Positions 33,769 through 50,194 of a DNA stretch of 64,000 bases are shown here, piece by piece; the stretch's first letter is position 1; every line of letters begins with the position of its first letter. Source of the DNA: Spiribacter salinus M19-40. GTDB taxonomy: Bacteria > Pseudomonadota > Gammaproteobacteria > Nitrococcales > Nitrococcaceae. Below the pieces are notes generated by a model, which worked only from the letters and a program-made list of their open reading frames with translations, did not search any database and was not told the DNA's origin. The stretch is taken from positions 1,488,001 through 1,552,000 of the forward strand of contig NC_021291.1 of NCBI RefSeq assembly GCF_000319575.2, read 5' to 3'. The position numbers and the translations under genes were made by a program.

Positions 33769-34427
33769 CAGTTACCCCCTGCCGCGGCCGCTTTTTTAAT
33801 GGCCGGGCGAATCATCACGTCGCCGTTGCGGCTGCCCGGGACGGCGCCACGCACCAGCAACAGATGCCGTTCAGTGTCCACGCGCACGATCTCGAGGTTC
33901 TGGGTGGTGCTGCGCACGTTGCCCATCTGCCCCGACATCTTCTTGCCGGGCAGCACGCGGCCCGGGTCTTGGGCCTGCCCGATCGAGCCGGGTGCCCGGT
34001 GCGCGGTGGAGTTACCGTGCGTGTTGTCTTGGGTGCGGAAATTGTGGCGCTTCACCGTACCGGCGAAACCCTTACCTTTCGAGGTGCCCGTCACATCCAC
34101 GATCGTGCCGGCCTCGAACTGCTCAACCGTCAGCTCGCCACCGGCTTCGTAGGTGACCTCGGCGCTGGCGGGCAGCCGAAACTCCCACAGCCCGCGCCCC
34201 ATCTCGACCCCAGCCTTGGCGGCATGCCCGGCCGCGGCCTGGTTCACGCGCGATGGGCGGCGTGCGCCCACGGTGACCTGAATGGCGCTGTAGCCATCCG
34301 GCGACTCGCTCTTAATTTGGGTGACGCGGTTCGGAGTGGCTTCAATGACCGTTACCGGTACTGAAGTCCCATCCTCCATAAACACTCGCGTCATGCCGCA
34401 TTTGCGGCCGACGATTCCGATTGCCAT
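33768..34427 (-). CDS. rplC: 50S ribosomal protein L3
   Basis: This 219-residue protein initiates large-subunit assembly and reaches to the peptidyl transferase centre. It begins [20 protein letters not shown]. The methylated glutamine region [20 protein letters not shown] is intact. The gene is separated from rpsJ by 191 bases, which is unusually long for the S10 operon. Confidence 0.98.
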   Translation of the reverse strand: MAIGIVGRKCGMTRVFMEDGTSVPVTVIEATPNRVTQIKSESPDGYSAIQVTVGARRPSRVNQAAAGHAAKAGVEMGRGLWEFRLPASAEVTYEAGGELTVEQFEAGTIVDVTGTSKGKGFAGTVKRHNFRTQDNTHGNSTAHRAPGSIGQAQDPGRVLPGKKMSGQMGNVRSTTQNLEIVRVDTERHLLLVRGAVPGSRNGDVMIRPAIKKAAAAGGN

Positions 34428-34618
34428 CGTCGAAGTCCTCTTCTATCGAGCAGAGGGTGCTCAGCCAGGGTGCGAAGTAAAACAACCTCGCTGCACCCAC
34501 GCTGGCGCCAGTTACCCGAATTGTGTCTTTCACATGGCGCCGACTTTATCAGCCGGCCAGTTGGGGCCCGCCTCGGCTGTCTGACCCGTGGGTCAGTACC
34601 GAAGTAGTTCCCCGATAC
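34428..34618 (-). promoter_or_regulatory. rpsJ-rplC intergenic region with a palindrome
   Basis: This 191-base gap lies inside the S10 operon. A perfect 16-base palindrome, CTGACCCGTGGGTCAG, sits at 34581-34596, just after the rpsJ stop, and could form an RNA hairpin. It has no following U tract, so it is not a standard terminator. TAAAGT further on is a possible -10 without a good -35. It may regulate or process the mRNA, but that is inference. Confidence 0.4.
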
Positions 34619-34930
34619 TCAGGAGAGCTTGATCTGAACGTCTACACCGGCCGACAGGTCGAGCTTCATCAGCGCATCAACCGTTTTGTCCGTCGGGTCG
34701 ACGATGTCCATCAACCGCTTATGAGTGCGAATCTCGTACTGGTCCCGCGCATCCTTGTTGACGTGCGGCGAGATCAGGATCGTATACCTTTCCTTCTTGG
34801 TCGGCAAGGGCACCGGGCCCCGAACTTGGGCGCCGGTGCGTTTTGCCGTCTCGACGATCTCCCGGGCCGACTGATCAATCAGTCGGTGGTCGAACGCCTT
34901 CAAGCGGATGCGGATCTTTTGATTTGCCAT
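34619..34930 (-). CDS. rpsJ: 30S ribosomal protein S10
   Basis: This 103-residue small-subunit protein also acts as the NusE transcription elongation factor. It starts [17 protein letters not shown] and contains [21 protein letters not shown]. Two ATGs lie two codons apart; 34930 fits the family length and has GGGA upstream. It follows tufA by only 12 bases, so the str and S10 operons run together here. Confidence 0.98.
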   Translation of the reverse strand: MANQKIRIRLKAFDHRLIDQSAREIVETAKRTGAQVRGPVPLPTKKERYTILISPHVNKDARDQYEIRTHKRLMDIVDPTDKTVDALMKLDLSAGVDVQIKLS

Positions 34931-34942
34931 TGCCATTCCCGA

Positions 34943-36133
34943 TTACTCGAGGATCTTGGCGACGACGCCGGCACCCACGGTGCGGCCGCCCTCGCGCACC
35001 GCAAAGCGCAGGCCCTCTTCCATGGCGATCGGCGCAATCAGCGTGACCGTCATCTGCACGTTATCACCCGGCATCACCATCTCCGTGCCCGAGGGCAGGT
35101 CACAGGCACCGGTAACATCGGTCGTGCGGAAGTAAAACTGCGGGCGGTAGCCATCAAAGAACGGCGTATGACGGCCGCCCTCGTCCTTGCCCAGCACATA
35201 GACCTCGCACTCGAACTTCGTGTGCGGGGTGATCGAGCCGGGCTTGCACAGCACCTGACCACGCTCGACGTCATCACGCTTGGTGCCGCGCAGCAGCGCA
35301 CCGATGTTATCCCCCGCGCGCCCCTCATCGAGCAGCTTGCGGAACATCTCCACACCCGTGACCACGGTCTTGGTCGTGTCCTTCATGCCCACGATCTCGA
35401 CCTCTTCGCCGGTCTTCACAATGCCGCGCTCCACGCGACCCGTGACCACCGTGCCGCGCCCGGAGATCGAGAACACATCCTCGATGGGCATCAAAAAGGC
35501 CCCATCCACCGCGCGCTCAGGCTCGGGGATGTAGGCGTCCATCGACTCCACCAGCTTCACAATGGCCGGGGCGCCCATGTCCGAGGTATCCCCCTCGAGC
35601 GCCTTCAGCGCCGAGCCGGTGGTGATCGGAATATCATCACCCGGGAAGTCGTAGTCGCTCAGCAGCTCGCGGACTTCCATCTCGACGAGCTCGAGCAGCT
35701 CGGCATCGTCAACCATGTCCGCTTTGTTCAGGAACACCACCATCGCCGGCACGCCCACCTGGCGCGCGAGCAGGATGTGCTCACGGGTCTGGGGCATCGG
35801 GCCGTCCGCGGCGGAGACCACCAGAATGGCGCCGTCCATCTGCGCGGCACCGGTGATCATGTTCTTTACATAGTCCGCGTGACCAGGGCAGTCCACGTGG
35901 GCGTAGTGCCGGTCCGTGGTCTCGTACTCCACGTGCGCCGTGGCAATCGTAATACCGCGCTCGCGCTCTTCCGGGGCGTTATCAATCTGCGCAAAATCCT
36001 GCGCCACACCACCGAACTGCTCGGCCAGCACCTTCGTCAGCGCCGCGGTCAACGTCGTCTTACCATGGTCAACATGACCAATGGTGCCAACGTTTACATG
36101 CGGTTTATTACGCTCAAACTTCTCCTTGGACAC
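34943..36133 (-). CDS. tufA: Elongation factor Tu (intact copy)
   Basis: This GTPase delivers aminoacyl-tRNA to the ribosome. It has the full 396 residues. The G domain has [15 protein letters not shown] and NKADMVDD, followed by both beta-barrel domains. The start codon is GTG at 36133, with AAGAGG upstream. It is the last gene of the str operon. It is the only intact tuf gene in this window, because the tufB copy at 51.3-53.0 kb is disrupted. The last ~425 bases differ from the tufB remnant at only four positions by eye, which suggests recent gene conversion. Confidence 0.98.
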   Translation of the reverse strand: MSKEKFERNKPHVNVGTIGHVDHGKTTLTAALTKVLAEQFGGVAQDFAQIDNAPEERERGITIATAHVEYETTDRHYAHVDCPGHADYVKNMITGAAQMDGAILVVSAADGPMPQTREHILLARQVGVPAMVVFLNKADMVDDAELLELVEMEVRELLSDYDFPGDDIPITTGSALKALEGDTSDMGAPAIVKLVESMDAYIPEPERAVDGAFLMPIEDVFSISGRGTVVTGRVERGIVKTGEEVEIVGMKDTTKTVVTGVEMFRKLLDEGRAGDNIGALLRGTKRDDVERGQVLCKPGSITPHTKFECEVYVLGKDEGGRHTPFFDGYRPQFYFRTTDVTGACDLPSGTEMVMPGDNVQMTVTLIAPIAMEEGLRFAVREGGRTVGAGVVAKILE

Positions 36134-36188
36134 GGCTCACCTCTTACCCGTCAAATACCTAAAATCGTTTATCGACCGAGCCTCTGGC

Positions 36189-38282
36189 TCAGCCGGCCTT
36201 CTTGATCACTTCGTCAGCGATGCTGCTCGGTGCCTCGGCGTACCCCTCGAACTCCATCGAGTAGGCCGCGCGGCCCTGAGTCGCCGAACGGAGGTCGGTA
36301 GCATACCCGAACATCTCCTTGAGGGGGACTTCCGCGCGAATGATCTTGCCGGCCGGGCCATCTTCCATGCCCTGCACCGTGCCGCGACGGCGGTTCACGT
36401 CACCCATGACATCGCCCATGAACTCCTCGGGCGTCACCACCTCGACCTTCATCATCGGCTCCAGTAGCACGGGCGAACCCTGCATGAAGCCATCCTTGAA
36501 GGCCATCGAGCCGGCAATCTTGAACGCCATCTCGGAAGAGTCCACATCGTGGTACGAGCCATCGAACAGCTCGACCGCCAGGTCGACCACCGGGAAGCCG
36601 GCGAGCACGCCATTTTCCATCTGCTCCTGAATGCCCTTATCCACCGAAGGGATGTATTCCTTCGGCACGACACCACCGACGATCTTGTTCTGGAAGCTGT
36701 AGCCCTCGCCGCGCTCCTGCGGGCGCATCCGGATCCAGACGTGGCCATACTGACCGCGACCACCGGACTGACGGACAAACTTGCCCTCGACTTCCACTTC
36801 CTTGCGGATGGCCTCGCGGTACGCCACCTGGGGCTGACCGACGTTGGCTTCCACTTTGAACTCGCGCTTGAGGCGGTCAACGATGATCTCCAGGTGCAAC
36901 TCACCCATGCCGGAGATGATCGTCTGGCCAGATTCCTCATCGGTGCGAACCTGGAATGACGGGTCTTCCTGCGCCAGCTTCTGCAGCGCGATGCCCATCT
37001 TCTCCTGGTCGCTCTTGGTCTTTGGCTCCACGGCCACGGAGATCACCGGATCCGGGAACTCCATGCGCTCGAGGGTGACCCGATTGTCATTGGCGCAGAG
37101 CGTGTCACCCGTGGTGACATCTTTCAGACCGATGGCGGCGGCGATGTCACCGGCTCGCACCTCTTCGATCTCTTTCCGCTCTTTCGAGTGCATCTGGACG
37201 ATTCGGCCCAGACGCTCTTTCTTGCCCTTGACCGGGTTGTAGACCGTGTCCCCGGACTTCACGACGCCGGAGTAGACGCGGAAGAACGTGAGCGTGCCCA
37301 CGTAAGGGTCGGTCGCAATCTTGAAGGCCAGTGCGGCGTACGGCTCGTCATCGGACGGACCACGCTCGGCATGGCTGCCATCCTCGAGCTCACCCTCGAT
37401 GGCCGGCACTTCCACCGGCGAGGGCATGTACTCGACAACGGCGTCGAGCATGGCCTGCACGCCCTTGTTCTTGAACGCGGAACCACACAGCACCGGCACC
37501 ACTTCGTTGGCGATGGTCTGTTTACGCAGCCCCTCATTGATCTCGGCAACCGACAGCGCCTCGCCGCCGATGTACTTGTCCATCAGCGCCTCGTTGGCCT
37601 CGGCCGCGGCCTCGACCAGGGCCTCACGATAACTGGCGGCGGACTCGGCGAGTTCGGCCGGAATCTCAGCCTCTTCATAGGTCGCGCCCATGTCGGACTC
37701 GTTCCAGTAGATCGCCTTCTCACGAATGAGATCGACGACGCCGGTCAGCTGATCCTCGGCACCGATCGGCAGCTGCACCGGCACGGCGTTGCAGCCGAGA
37801 CGCTCGCGCACCATGTCGACACACCGAAAGAAGTCGGCGCCCATCTTGTCCATCTTGTTGACAAAGATCATGCGCGGCACGCCATAGCGGTTGGCCTGGC
37901 GCCACACCGTCTCGGTCTGCGGCTCAACACCCGCGTTGGCATCCAGCACACACACGGCGCCGTCGAGCACCCGCAGCGAGCGCTCCACCTCGATGGTGAA
38001 GTCGACGTGACCGGGGGTGTCGATGATGTTGATGCGCGTCTCGGGGTACTGCTGATCCATACCCCGCCAGAATGTGGTGGTCGCAGCCGAGGTGATCGTA
38101 ATGCCACGCTCCTGCTCCTGCTCCATCCAGTCCATGACCGCCGCACCCTCATGGACCTCGCCCATTTTGTGAGAGATGCCCGTGTAGAACAGGATGCGCT
38201 CGGTGACCGTGGTCTTACCGGCGTCGATGTGCGCCATGATGCCAATATTGCGATAGCGCTCGATCGGTGTCTTGCGTGCCAA
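36189..38282 (-). CDS. fusA: Elongation factor G
   Basis: This 697-residue translocase GTPase moves tRNAs and mRNA and recycles ribosomes with RRF. The GTPase motifs are [17 protein letters not shown] and FVNKMDK. All five domains are present, with the domain IV tip around [12 protein letters not shown]. It lies between rpsG (18 bases) and tufA (55 bases) in the str operon. Confidence 0.98.
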   Translation of the reverse strand: MARKTPIERYRNIGIMAHIDAGKTTVTERILFYTGISHKMGEVHEGAAVMDWMEQEQERGITITSAATTTFWRGMDQQYPETRINIIDTPGHVDFTIEVERSLRVLDGAVCVLDANAGVEPQTETVWRQANRYGVPRMIFVNKMDKMGADFFRCVDMVRERLGCNAVPVQLPIGAEDQLTGVVDLIREKAIYWNESDMGATYEEAEIPAELAESAASYREALVEAAAEANEALMDKYIGGEALSVAEINEGLRKQTIANEVVPVLCGSAFKNKGVQAMLDAVVEYMPSPVEVPAIEGELEDGSHAERGPSDDEPYAALAFKIATDPYVGTLTFFRVYSGVVKSGDTVYNPVKGKKERLGRIVQMHSKERKEIEEVRAGDIAAAIGLKDVTTGDTLCANDNRVTLERMEFPDPVISVAVEPKTKSDQEKMGIALQKLAQEDPSFQVRTDEESGQTIISGMGELHLEIIVDRLKREFKVEANVGQPQVAYREAIRKEVEVEGKFVRQSGGRGQYGHVWIRMRPQERGEGYSFQNKIVGGVVPKEYIPSVDKGIQEQMENGVLAGFPVVDLAVELFDGSYHDVDSSEMAFKIAGSMAFKDGFMQGSPVLLEPMMKVEVVTPEEFMGDVMGDVNRRRGTVQGMEDGPAGKIIRAEVPLKEMFGYATDLRSATQGRAAYSMEFEGYAEAPSSIADEVIKKAG

Positions 38283-38300
38283 AACGTATACCTCTGACTC

Positions 38301-38771
38301 TTACCAGCGGAAGTGCGAGAAGGCCTTGTTGGCCTCCGCCATGCGATGCGTGTCTTCGCGCTTCTTCACGGCGCTTCCGCGACCCTCGGCCGCTTCCAGG
38401 AGCTCGTTGCCGAGGCGATGGCCCATCGTGGCCTCGCTGCGCTTGCGGGCGGCGTCGATCACCCAGCGCATGCCCAGCGTGTTACGCCGCTGCGGGCGCA
38501 CCTCGACCGGTACCTGATAGGTGGCACCGCCCACGCGGCGGGATTTCACCTCGACCACCGGGCGGACATTCTCGAGGGCGGTCTCCAGGACCTCCATCGG
38601 ATCGCCACTGGATTTCTCGGCCATGCGATCCAGCGCCCCGTAGACGATTTTCTCGGCCACGGCCCGCTTGCCATCGCGCATAATCATGTTGACGAAGCGC
38701 GTCAGCATTTCGCTGTTGTACTTCGGATCCGCAAGGACCTTGCGCTTCGGAACTTCTCTTCTTCTCGGCAT
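38301..38771 (-). CDS. rpsG: 30S ribosomal protein S7
   Basis: This 156-residue primary 16S rRNA 3'-domain binder sits at the E-site. It begins [20 protein letters not shown] and contains [20 protein letters not shown]. In Escherichia coli S7 represses the str operon. It follows rpsL by 14 bases. Confidence 0.98.
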   Translation of the reverse strand: MPRRREVPKRKVLADPKYNSEMLTRFVNMIMRDGKRAVAEKIVYGALDRMAEKSSGDPMEVLETALENVRPVVEVKSRRVGGATYQVPVEVRPQRRNTLGMRWVIDAARKRSEATMGHRLGNELLEAAEGRGSAVKKREDTHRMAEANKAFSHFRW

Positions 38772-38785
38772 AACTGACTACCCGA

Positions 38786-39160
<375 letters not shown>

Positions 39161-39191
39161 AAGGCTCAACTCCAGTCCTTCAACGAACGAC

Positions 39192-39212
39192 AGGCCGGGA
39201 AGTGCCCGGCCT
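39192..39212 (-). other. Leader hairpin of the str operon mRNA
   Basis: A perfect 8-base inverted repeat, AGGCCGGG with CCCGGCCT, has a 5-base loop. It lies between the promoter and the rpsL start. There is no U tract, so it is probably an mRNA leader structure and not a terminator. Confidence 0.5.
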
Positions 39213-39226
39213 GGCGAAAGCCGTTA

Positions 39227-39255
39227 AGTGTATGTTCGGCCCACCGGGGTGTCAA
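39227..39255 (-). promoter_or_regulatory. str operon promoter (rpsL-rpsG-fusA-tufA)
   Basis: The minus strand shows a consensus -35 TTGACA (39255-39250), a 17-base spacer and TACACT (39232-39227). It lies in the 125-base gap between rpoC and rpsL, about 60 bases before the rpsL ATG. This would give the str operon its own transcription, separate from rpoBC. Confidence 0.7.
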
Positions 39256-39285
39256 CTGAACAACCCGGCGAAAGCCGCGTCCTGT

Positions 39286-42200
39286 CTACTCTTCGGGCAG
39301 CCCGGCCTCGTCCGGCGCCGCCGCCGGGGCGCTCAGCCCGAACTGCGGTGCCATCGGAATCATCGGGGCCGGCCCTTCGCGACGCTGCCGCTGCCGGTCC
39401 TGATGGTAGGCATAGCCCGTGCCGGCCGGAATCAACCGGCCCACAATCACGTTTTCCTTCAGGCCACGAAGATCATCCCGAGCCCCGCGAGTCGCCGCAT
39501 CGGTCAGCACCCGCGTGGTCTCCTGGAAGGAGGCCGCGGAGATGAACGACTCGGTGGCCAGCGATGCCTTGGTGATGCCGAGGAGCTGACGCTCATAGCG
39601 CGCCGGCTGCTTGCCCTGGTCGATGAGCACCTCGTTTTCTTCTTCGACCCGCGCCCAGTCGGCCTGCTCGCCGCGCAGATAACGGGTGTCGCCCGACTCG
39701 CGAATCTCGACCTTGCGCAGCATCTGGCGACTGATCACCTCGATGTGCTTGTCGTTGATCTTCACGCCCTGCAGCCGATAGACGTCCTGGATTTCCTTGA
39801 CCATGTAAGCGGCCAGCTCCGTGACGCCCAGCAGACGCAGGATGTCGTGGGGGTTCGGCTCGCCATCGGCGATGACCTCGCCCTTCTCGACGTTTTCACC
39901 CTCGAACACGGTGACGTTGCGCCACTTCGGAATGAGCTCCTCATAGTGCTCGTTCTCGGCGGTGGTGATCACCAGGCGCTGCTTGCCCTTGGTGTCCTTG
40001 CCGAAGGACACCGTGCCGGAGACCTCCGCCAGAATGGCGGGCTCCTTGGGCTTGCGGGCCTCGAACAAGTCCGCCACACGCGGCAGACCACCGGTGATGT
40101 CACGGGTCTTCGACGACTCCTGCGGAATACGGGCAATGACGTCACCCACATCCACTTCGGCGTTGTCGTCCACGCTCACGATCGCACCCGCCGGCAGGAA
40201 GTAGTTCGCCGGGATGTCCGTGCTCGCCAGGTTGAGGTCGTTACCGGCCTCGTCCACCAGCTTGATGAGCGGGCGCAGGTCCTTGTAGGCGACCTTCTCA
40301 CCCGTGCTCTTGCGCACGTGCTCGCCGTTGCCGCGGGTCTTCGGATCGGTCACGACCAGACTGCTCAGGCCGGTGACCTCGTCGGTCTCGCGGTTCACCG
40401 TCACGCCCTCGACGAAGTCGTAGAACTTCAGACGCCCCTTCACCTCGGTGATGATCGGGTGGGTGTGCGGATCCCAGGTCGCCACGATCTGACCGGCCTC
40501 CACGGCCTCTTCGTCCGCCGCGGCGATGGTGGCACCGTAGGGCACCTTGTAGCGCTCACGCTCACGACCGGCCTCATCCATGACCGTGATCTCGCCGGAG
40601 CGGGAGACGGCCACGAGGTTGCCGGAGTGATGGGCGACGGTCTTCAGGTTATGCAGCCGCACCGTGCCGGCGGATTTCACCTGCACATTGCTGACCGCGG
40701 CAGCCCGCGACGCGGCACCCCCGATATGGAAGGTACGCATCGTCAGCTGCGTGCCCGGCTCGCCGATGGACTGCGCGGCGATCACGCCGACCGACTCACC
40801 CACATTCACGCGATGGCCACGGGCGAGATCCCGGCCGTAACAGGCCGAGCACACGCCGTGACGGGTCTCGCAGGTAATCGGGGAGCGCACCCAGATCTCG
40901 TCCACGCCCTCGCTCTCGATGGTCTCGACCAGGCGCTCATCCAGCAGCGTGCCCTGATCGACGAGGATCTCTCCGGTGCCGGGCTGGACGATGTCCTGGG
41001 CCACGACCCGGCCGAGCACGCGCTCGCCCAGGGCCTCGACCACGTCACCGCCTTCGATCAGCGGCGTCATGCGCAGGCCACGATGCGTCCCGCAATCCTG
41101 ATCGGTGACCACCAGGTCCTGCGAGACGTCCACGAGGCGCCGGGTCAGGTAGCCGGAGTTGGCGGTCTTGAGCGCCGTGTCCGCCAGGCCCTTACGCGCG
41201 CCGTGGGTGGAGATGAAGTACTGGAGGACGTTCAGGCCCTCGCGGAAGTTCGCGGTAATCGGCGTCTCGATGATCGAGCCATCCGGCTTGGCCATCAGCC
41301 CCCGCATGCCGGCGAGCTGCCGGATCTGCGCGGCGGAGCCACGGGCACCGGAGTCGGCCATCATAAAGATGGAATTGGTGGACTTCTGGACCACGTCGTT
41401 GCCTTCGCGGTCGGTCACCGTCTCCTTGCCGAGCTTGTCCATCATGGCGCGGGCCACTTCATCGTTGGTCCGCGACCAGATGTCCACCACCTTGTTGTAG
41501 CGCTCGCCGTTGGTGACCAGGCCCGAGGCGTACTGATCCTCGATGTCCTTCACCTCGGTCTCGGCCTCGGTGAGGATGTGCGCCTTCTCGCCCGGAATGA
41601 CCATGTCTTCCATACCGATGGACACAGCGGCCCGGGTCGACATGCGGAAGCCCAGGTACATGATCCGGTCAGCAAAGATCACCGTGGCCTTCAGGCCCAG
41701 GCGGCGATAGCACTGGTCGATGACCTCGGAGATGGCCTTTTTGGTCATGTCGCGGTCGACGAGCTCGAAGGGCAGGCCCTCGGGCACGATGTCGTAGAGC
41801 AACGCCCGGCCAACGGTGGTCTCGAACCGGCGGGTGGCCTCGCTGCGCTCGCCCTCATCATCCACCACCACTTCGTGGATGCGGACGTTGACGCGGGCCT
41901 GCAGGCTGACCGTGCGGCTTTCGTAAGCCCGGTGCACCTCTTCGATGTCGGCGAAGTTCATGCCCTCGCCGGCGCGGTTCTCGAGGGCGAGACTCATGTA
42001 GTAAAGCCCCAGCACCACGTCCTGCGAGGCGCCGATGATCGGCTCACCCGAGGCGGGCGAGAGCACGTTGTTGGTCGCCATCATCAGCGCCCGTGCCTCA
42101 AGCTGCGCTTCCAGCGACAGCGGCACATGCACCGCCATCTGGTCGCCATCAAAGTCGGCGTTAAACGCCGGGCAAACCAGCGGATGCAGCTGGATCGCCT

Positions 42201-43536
42201 TGCCCTCGATGAGCACCGGCTCAAAGGCCTGGATACCCAGTCGATGCAGCGTCGGCGCCCGGTTCAGCATGACCGGATGCTCGCGGATCACCTCTTCCAG
42301 GATGTCCCAGACCTCGGCGGTCTCGCGCTCGACCATCTTCTTGGCGGCCTTGATGGTGGTCGCCAGGCCCAGGCGCTGTAGCCGGGAGAAAATGAACGGC
42401 TTGAACAGCTCAAGCGCCATGCGCTTGGGCAGACCGCACTGATGCAGGCGCAGCGTCGGGCCAACCACGATGACCGAACGCCCGGAGTAGTCGACCCGCT
42501 TACCGAGCAGGTTCTGCCGGAAACGCCCCTGCTTGCCCTTGATCATGTCGGCAAGCGACTTCAGCGGGCGCTTGTTGGTGCCCGTGATCGCCCGGCCGCG
42601 GCGGCCGTTATCCAGCAGCGCGTCCACTGACTCCTGGAGCATGCGCTTTTCGTTGCGCACGATGATGTCGGGCGCGGAGAGATCCAGCAGCCGACGCAGG
42701 CGGTTGTTGCGGTTAATGACCCGGCGATACAGATCGTTGAGATCCGAGGTCGCAAAGCGGCCCCCGTCCAGCGGCACCAGCGGGCGCAGATCCGGCGGCA
42801 GCACCGGCAGCACGGTCATGATCATCCACTCGGGCCGGTTACCCGACTCCAGGAACGACTCGACCAGCTTCAGGCGCTTGGAGAGTCGCTTGATCTTGGT
42901 CTCGGAGTTCGTGGCGTCCATCTGCTCGCGCAGCTTCCCGGTCTCCTCCTGGAGGTCGAGGTTCTTGAGCAGGTGGAACACCGCCTCGGCGCCCATGCGG
43001 GCATCGAACTCGTCGCCGTACTGCTCCATGGCGTCCAGGTACTGGTCGTCACTGAGGAGCTGGCCCTGCTTGAGCGGGGTCATGTTCGGCTCGATGACCA
43101 CGAACGCCTCGAAGTAGAGGATGCGCTCGATGTCGCGCAGGGTCATGTCGAGCAGCAGGCCGATGCGCGAGGGCAGTGATTTCAAAAACCAGATGTGCGC
43201 AGCCGGGCTGGCCAGCTCGATGTGGCCCATCCGCTCACGGCGGACCTTGGCCAGCGTCACCTCAACGCCGCACTTCTCGCAGACCACGCCGCGGTGCTTC
43301 AGGCGCTTGTACTTGCCGCACAGGCACTCGTAGTCCTTGACCGGGCCAAAGATCTTCGCGCAGAACAGGCCGTCCCGCTCCGGCTTGAAGGTCCGGTAGT
43401 TGATCGTCTCGGGCTTTTTGACCTCGCCGAAGGACCACGAACGGATCTTCTCCGGCGATGCCAGACCGATACGGATGGCATCAAAGTCGTCGAGCTGGGC
43501 GCCCGGCTGCTTGAACAGATTCAGTAAATCTCTCAT
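39286..43536 (-). CDS. rpoC: RNA polymerase beta' subunit
   Basis: This 1416-residue catalytic subunit contains the active-site magnesium motif NADFDGDQM. The N-terminal zinc finger is [20 protein letters not shown], and the second zinc site includes [16 protein letters not shown]. Bridge-helix and trigger-loop sequences [20 protein letters not shown] and [19 protein letters not shown] are intact (each given only in part here). It follows rpoB by 14 bases. Confidence 0.98.
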   Translation of the reverse strand: MRDLLNLFKQPGAQLDDFDAIRIGLASPEKIRSWSFGEVKKPETINYRTFKPERDGLFCAKIFGPVKDYECLCGKYKRLKHRGVVCEKCGVEVTLAKVRRERMGHIELASPAAHIWFLKSLPSRIGLLLDMTLRDIERILYFEAFVVIEPNMTPLKQGQLLSDDQYLDAMEQYGDEFDARMGAEAVFHLLKNLDLQEETGKLREQMDATNSETKIKRLSKRLKLVESFLESGNRPEWMIMTVLPVLPPDLRPLVPLDGGRFATSDLNDLYRRVINRNNRLRRLLDLSAPDIIVRNEKRMLQESVDALLDNGRRGRAITGTNKRPLKSLADMIKGKQGRFRQNLLGKRVDYSGRSVIVVGPTLRLHQCGLPKRMALELFKPFIFSRLQRLGLATTIKAAKKMVERETAEVWDILEEVIREHPVMLNRAPTLHRLGIQAFEPVLIEGKAIQLHPLVCPAFNADFDGDQMAVHVPLSLEAQLEARALMMATNNVLSPASGEPIIGASQDVVLGLYYMSLALENRAGEGMNFADIEEVHRAYESRTVSLQARVNVRIHEVVVDDEGERSEATRRFETTVGRALLYDIVPEGLPFELVDRDMTKKAISEVIDQCYRRLGLKATVIFADRIMYLGFRMSTRAAVSIGMEDMVIPGEKAHILTEAETEVKDIEDQYASGLVTNGERYNKVVDIWSRTNDEVARAMMDKLGKETVTDREGNDVVQKSTNSIFMMADSGARGSAAQIRQLAGMRGLMAKPDGSIIETPITANFREGLNVLQYFISTHGARKGLADTALKTANSGYLTRRLVDVSQDLVVTDQDCGTHRGLRMTPLIEGGDVVEALGERVLGRVVAQDIVQPGTGEILVDQGTLLDERLVETIESEGVDEIWVRSPITCETRHGVCSACYGRDLARGHRVNVGESVGVIAAQSIGEPGTQLTMRTFHIGGAASRAAAVSNVQVKSAGTVRLHNLKTVAHHSGNLVAVSRSGEITVMDEAGRERERYKVPYGATIAAADEEAVEAGQIVATWDPHTHPIITEVKGRLKFYDFVEGVTVNRETDEVTGLSSLVVTDPKTRGNGEHVRKSTGEKVAYKDLRPLIKLVDEAGNDLNLASTDIPANYFLPAGAIVSVDDNAEVDVGDVIARIPQESSKTRDITGGLPRVADLFEARKPKEPAILAEVSGTVSFGKDTKGKQRLVITTAENEHYEELIPKWRNVTVFEGENVEKGEVIADGEPNPHDILRLLGVTELAAYMVKEIQDVYRLQGVKINDKHIEVISRQMLRKVEIRESGDTRYLRGEQADWARVEEENEVLIDQGKQPARYERQLLGITKASLATESFISAASFQETTRVLTDAATRGARDDLRGLKENVIVGRLIPAGTGYAYHQDRQRQRREGPAPMIPMAPQFGLSAPAAAPDEAGLPEE

Positions 43537-43550
43537 ATATGGCTACCCGT

Positions 43551-47618
<4,068 letters not shown>

Positions 47619-47820
47619 CGAGGTTCCTCAACCGGGTTGGGTTCCGCCGTATGCAAGGCTTCGGGGGCTTGCACCATGCAAGTTCCCGCAGACTTGGACA
47701 CGCCGGCCGGCGCGGAGATTCCGCGCGATTCGACGTTGCGAGCAAAACGGCAGCGGGCCGGTGACCGTCAGGCCACCAGCCCCTACCGTCTCAGCTTGCG
47801 GCAATGCCGCCACCGAGCCC
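47619..47820 (-). promoter_or_regulatory. rplL-rpoB intergenic region
   Basis: These 202 bases correspond to the place of the attenuator and RNase III site in Escherichia coli. Two short hairpins are visible, including CTTGC/GCAAG with a 5-base loop at 47668-47682. No U tract follows. No promoter was identified. Partial termination or processing here is inferred from the known operon only. Confidence 0.4.
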
Positions 47821-48198
47821 TTACTTGAGCTCGACGGTGGCGCCTGCCTCTTCAAGCTGACCCTTCAGCTCGTCGGCCTCTTCCTTCGAGGCCCCTTCCT
47901 TCACAGCGGCCGGCACGTTCTCCACCAGCTCCTTGGCCTCCTTGAGGCCCAGGCCCGTGGCGCCACGCACCGCCTTGATCACGCCGACCTTGTTCTCGCC
48001 AAAGCCGGTCAGGGTTACATCAAATTCGGTCTGCTCCTCAGCGGCAGCCTCACCACCACCGGCCGCGGCCGGGGCAGCTGCAACGGCGGCAGCAGCGGTT
48101 ACACCGAACTTCTCTTCCATGGCCTCAATGAGGTCAACGACCTCCATCACGGTCATGCTGGAAATTGTCTCGAGAATGTCGTCCTTGGAAACGGCCAT
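47821..48198 (-). CDS. rplL: 50S ribosomal protein L7/L12
   Basis: This 125-residue stalk protein recruits translational GTPases. It has an N-terminal dimerisation part, an Ala-rich hinge (about 35-55), and a C-terminal domain with [23 protein letters not shown], quoted in part. The C-terminus is acidic, ending GATVELK. It follows rplJ by 69 bases. Confidence 0.98.
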   Translation of the reverse strand: MAVSKDDILETISSMTVMEVVDLIEAMEEKFGVTAAAAVAAAPAAAGGGEAAAEEQTEFDVTLTGFGENKVGVIKAVRGATGLGLKEAKELVENVPAAVKEGASKEEADELKGQLEEAGATVELK

Positions 48199-48267
48199 CG
48201 TCTTGTCTCCTGGCTGAATCGTTGAAATTAATACGCTAGCGGCAGCAACGGATGTCGCAGCGGCCTA

Positions 48268-48786
48268 CTATTTGGCGTCCTTGACGGCGGAGACGGTACG
48301 CACCAGCTTGCTCGGCACCTCGTTCAAGGTGGTGGCAAGCTTTTGTACCGGCGCCCGCATGGTCGCCATGAGACGACTGATCGCCTCATCGTAGGTCGGC
48401 AGTGTCGCGAGCCGGTCGATTTCCGAGCCGGGGTATTTCTCCCCGCCCACGGCCAGCATCTTCACTACCAGCTGCTCGTGCTCCTTGGAAAAATCCTTGA
48501 GAACACGCGCGGCCGAACCGGGATCTTCCTGCGAGAATGCGAGCAGCAGCGGACCCTGAAAATCATCGGTCATGCACTCGAACTCTGTGCCCTCTACGGC
48601 ACGCTTGGCCAAGGTGTTCTTGACCACACGCACGTAGACACCCGCTTCGCGGGCCTGCACACGCAGGTTATCCATCTCGCCGGCTGAGAGGCCCCGATAC
48701 TCCGCTGCAAGAGCGGAATGGGCCTCATTGGCCACTTCAGCGACTTCCTGCACCATCCGCTTTTTCTGTTCCAGACTTACGCCCAT
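48268..48786 (-). CDS. rplJ: 50S ribosomal protein L10
   Basis: This 172-residue protein anchors L7/L12 dimers to 23S rRNA. The ATG at 48786 gives MGVSLEQKKRMVQEVAEVA, the conserved start, with AGGAGG nine bases upstream. An ATG 11 codons earlier is rejected. In Escherichia coli L10 binds its own leader to repress rplJL; a leader with a clear hairpin lies upstream here. Confidence 0.97.
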   Translation of the reverse strand: MGVSLEQKKRMVQEVAEVANEAHSALAAEYRGLSAGEMDNLRVQAREAGVYVRVVKNTLAKRAVEGTEFECMTDDFQGPLLLAFSQEDPGSAARVLKDFSKEHEQLVVKMLAVGGEKYPGSEIDRLATLPTYDEAISRLMATMRAPVQKLATTLNEVPSKLVRTVSAVKDAK

Positions 48787-48991
48787 ATCCCAATGCCTCC
48801 TGGAACGGCGGTTGGCCATGGCATCCAGGCCCCGTGGCCCGTCTGCCCCCTTTCAACGGTGAACCCGTGCAGGAAATCCGTCCTGTCCCGGTAACACCGT
48901 CTACCGTCGGCGGTCTTGCGACCTTTATGTGGCGAACCACACCAGACGGTCTCTGACGGCTGTCATGACGACAGCCTCAGCACCCTCGCCG
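48787..48991 (-). promoter_or_regulatory. Probable L10 leader (rplA-rplJ intergenic region)
   Basis: This 205-base stretch precedes rplJ, where gammaproteobacteria carry the L10(L12)4-binding leader. A perfect 7-base stem, GGCTGTC/GACAGCC with a 5-base loop, lies at 48958-48976, right after rplA. The L10 kink-turn element itself was not identified by eye, so the assignment rests mainly on position. Confidence 0.5.
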
Positions 48992-49684
48992 CTAAGCGAG
49001 CGTGCTCAGATCGACCGGCACCCCCGGCCCCATGGTCGTCGAGACCGTGGCGCGCTTGAGGTACACCCCTTTCGAGGAAGCCGGTTTAACCTTCTGCAAG
49101 TCGCTAATCAGCGCCTGCAGGTTCTCGGCGAGGGCCTGCGGCTCGAAGTCCGCCTTGCCCACGCTGCAATGAATCAGTCCGCCCTTGTCGGCGCGATACC
49201 GCACCTGACCGGCCTTGGCGTTCTGTACCGCCTCGCCCACTTCCGCGGTCACCGTGCCCACCCGCGGGTTGGGCATCAGGCCACGCGGGCCGAGCACGCG
49301 GCCCAGCTTGCCCACCACGCCCATGGCGTCGGGGCTCGCGATGACCACGTCGTAATCGAGCTCACCGCCCTGCATCCGCTCGGCCAGGTCGTCCATGCCC
49401 ACGGTGTCGGCCCCGGCGGCCTCAGCGGCCTCGGCGTTGGCGCCCTGGGCGAACACCGCCACGCGCACGGTCTTGCCCGTGCCATGCGGCAGCACGGTCG
49501 AGCCGCGCACCATCTGATCGCCCTTCCGCGGGTCGATGCCCAGGTTCACGCTCACATCCACCGACTCGGTGAACTTGGCGGTGGCGAGTTCCTTGAGCAG
49601 GGCAAAGGCCTCAGAGGCCGGATACAAATGCTCCGGATTGACCTTCTCGGCAAATACTTTCTGGCGTTTGGTCAGCTTACCCAT
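48992..49684 (-). CDS. rplA: 50S ribosomal protein L1
   Basis: This 230-residue L1-stalk protein controls E-site tRNA release and represses rplKA in Escherichia coli. It begins [15 protein letters not shown] and contains [19 protein letters not shown]. It follows rplK by three bases. Confidence 0.98.
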   Translation of the reverse strand: MGKLTKRQKVFAEKVNPEHLYPASEAFALLKELATAKFTESVDVSVNLGIDPRKGDQMVRGSTVLPHGTGKTVRVAVFAQGANAEAAEAAGADTVGMDDLAERMQGGELDYDVVIASPDAMGVVGKLGRVLGPRGLMPNPRVGTVTAEVGEAVQNAKAGQVRYRADKGGLIHCSVGKADFEPQALAENLQALISDLQKVKPASSKGVYLKRATVSTTMGPGVPVDLSTLA

Positions 49685-49687
49685 GGC

Positions 49688-50119
49688 TTAAACCCCCTCC
49701 ACGTCAAGGCCCATGCTCCGGGCAGAGCCCGCGATGGTGCGAACGGCGGCATCCATATCGGCCGCATTGAGGTCAGGCCACTTGGTCTGCGCAATCTCTT
49801 CGAGCTGCGAGCGATTGACCGTGCCCACCTTGTGGGTGTTCGGCGTGCCACTGCCCGACTTCAGCCCCGCCGCTTTTTTCAGCAGCACAGCCGCCGGCGG
49901 CGTCTTGGTGACGAAGGTAAAGCTGCGATCGGAATACGCGGTGATGACGACCGGGATCGGCAGGCCGTTTTCCAACTCTTGGGTCTGGGCGTTAAACGCC
50001 TTGCAGAACTCCATGATGTTCAGGCCGTGCTGACCCAGCGCCGGGCCCACGGGTGGGCTCGGGTTAGCGGCCCCGGCCGGGACCTGCAGCTTGATATACG
50101 CGCTGACTTTTCTTGCCAT
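49688..50119 (-). CDS. rplK: 50S ribosomal protein L11
   Basis: This 143-residue protein of the GTPase-associated centre begins [20 protein letters not shown]. The proline-rich linker and the [15 protein letters not shown] helix that bind thiostrepton are conserved. It lies 75 bases after nusG, with a leader where L1 could act. Confidence 0.98.
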   Translation of the reverse strand: MARKVSAYIKLQVPAGAANPSPPVGPALGQHGLNIMEFCKAFNAQTQELENGLPIPVVITAYSDRSFTFVTKTPPAAVLLKKAAGLKSGSGTPNTHKVGTVNRSQLEEIAQTKWPDLNAADMDAAVRTIAGSARSMGLDVEGV

Positions 50120-50194
50120 TGTCGAAACTCCTTGTGTGGGTGGTAACGCCAGGGGCTCTCACCCTGGCTCCCCGATAGCGGCTGTGTTGCCGCG

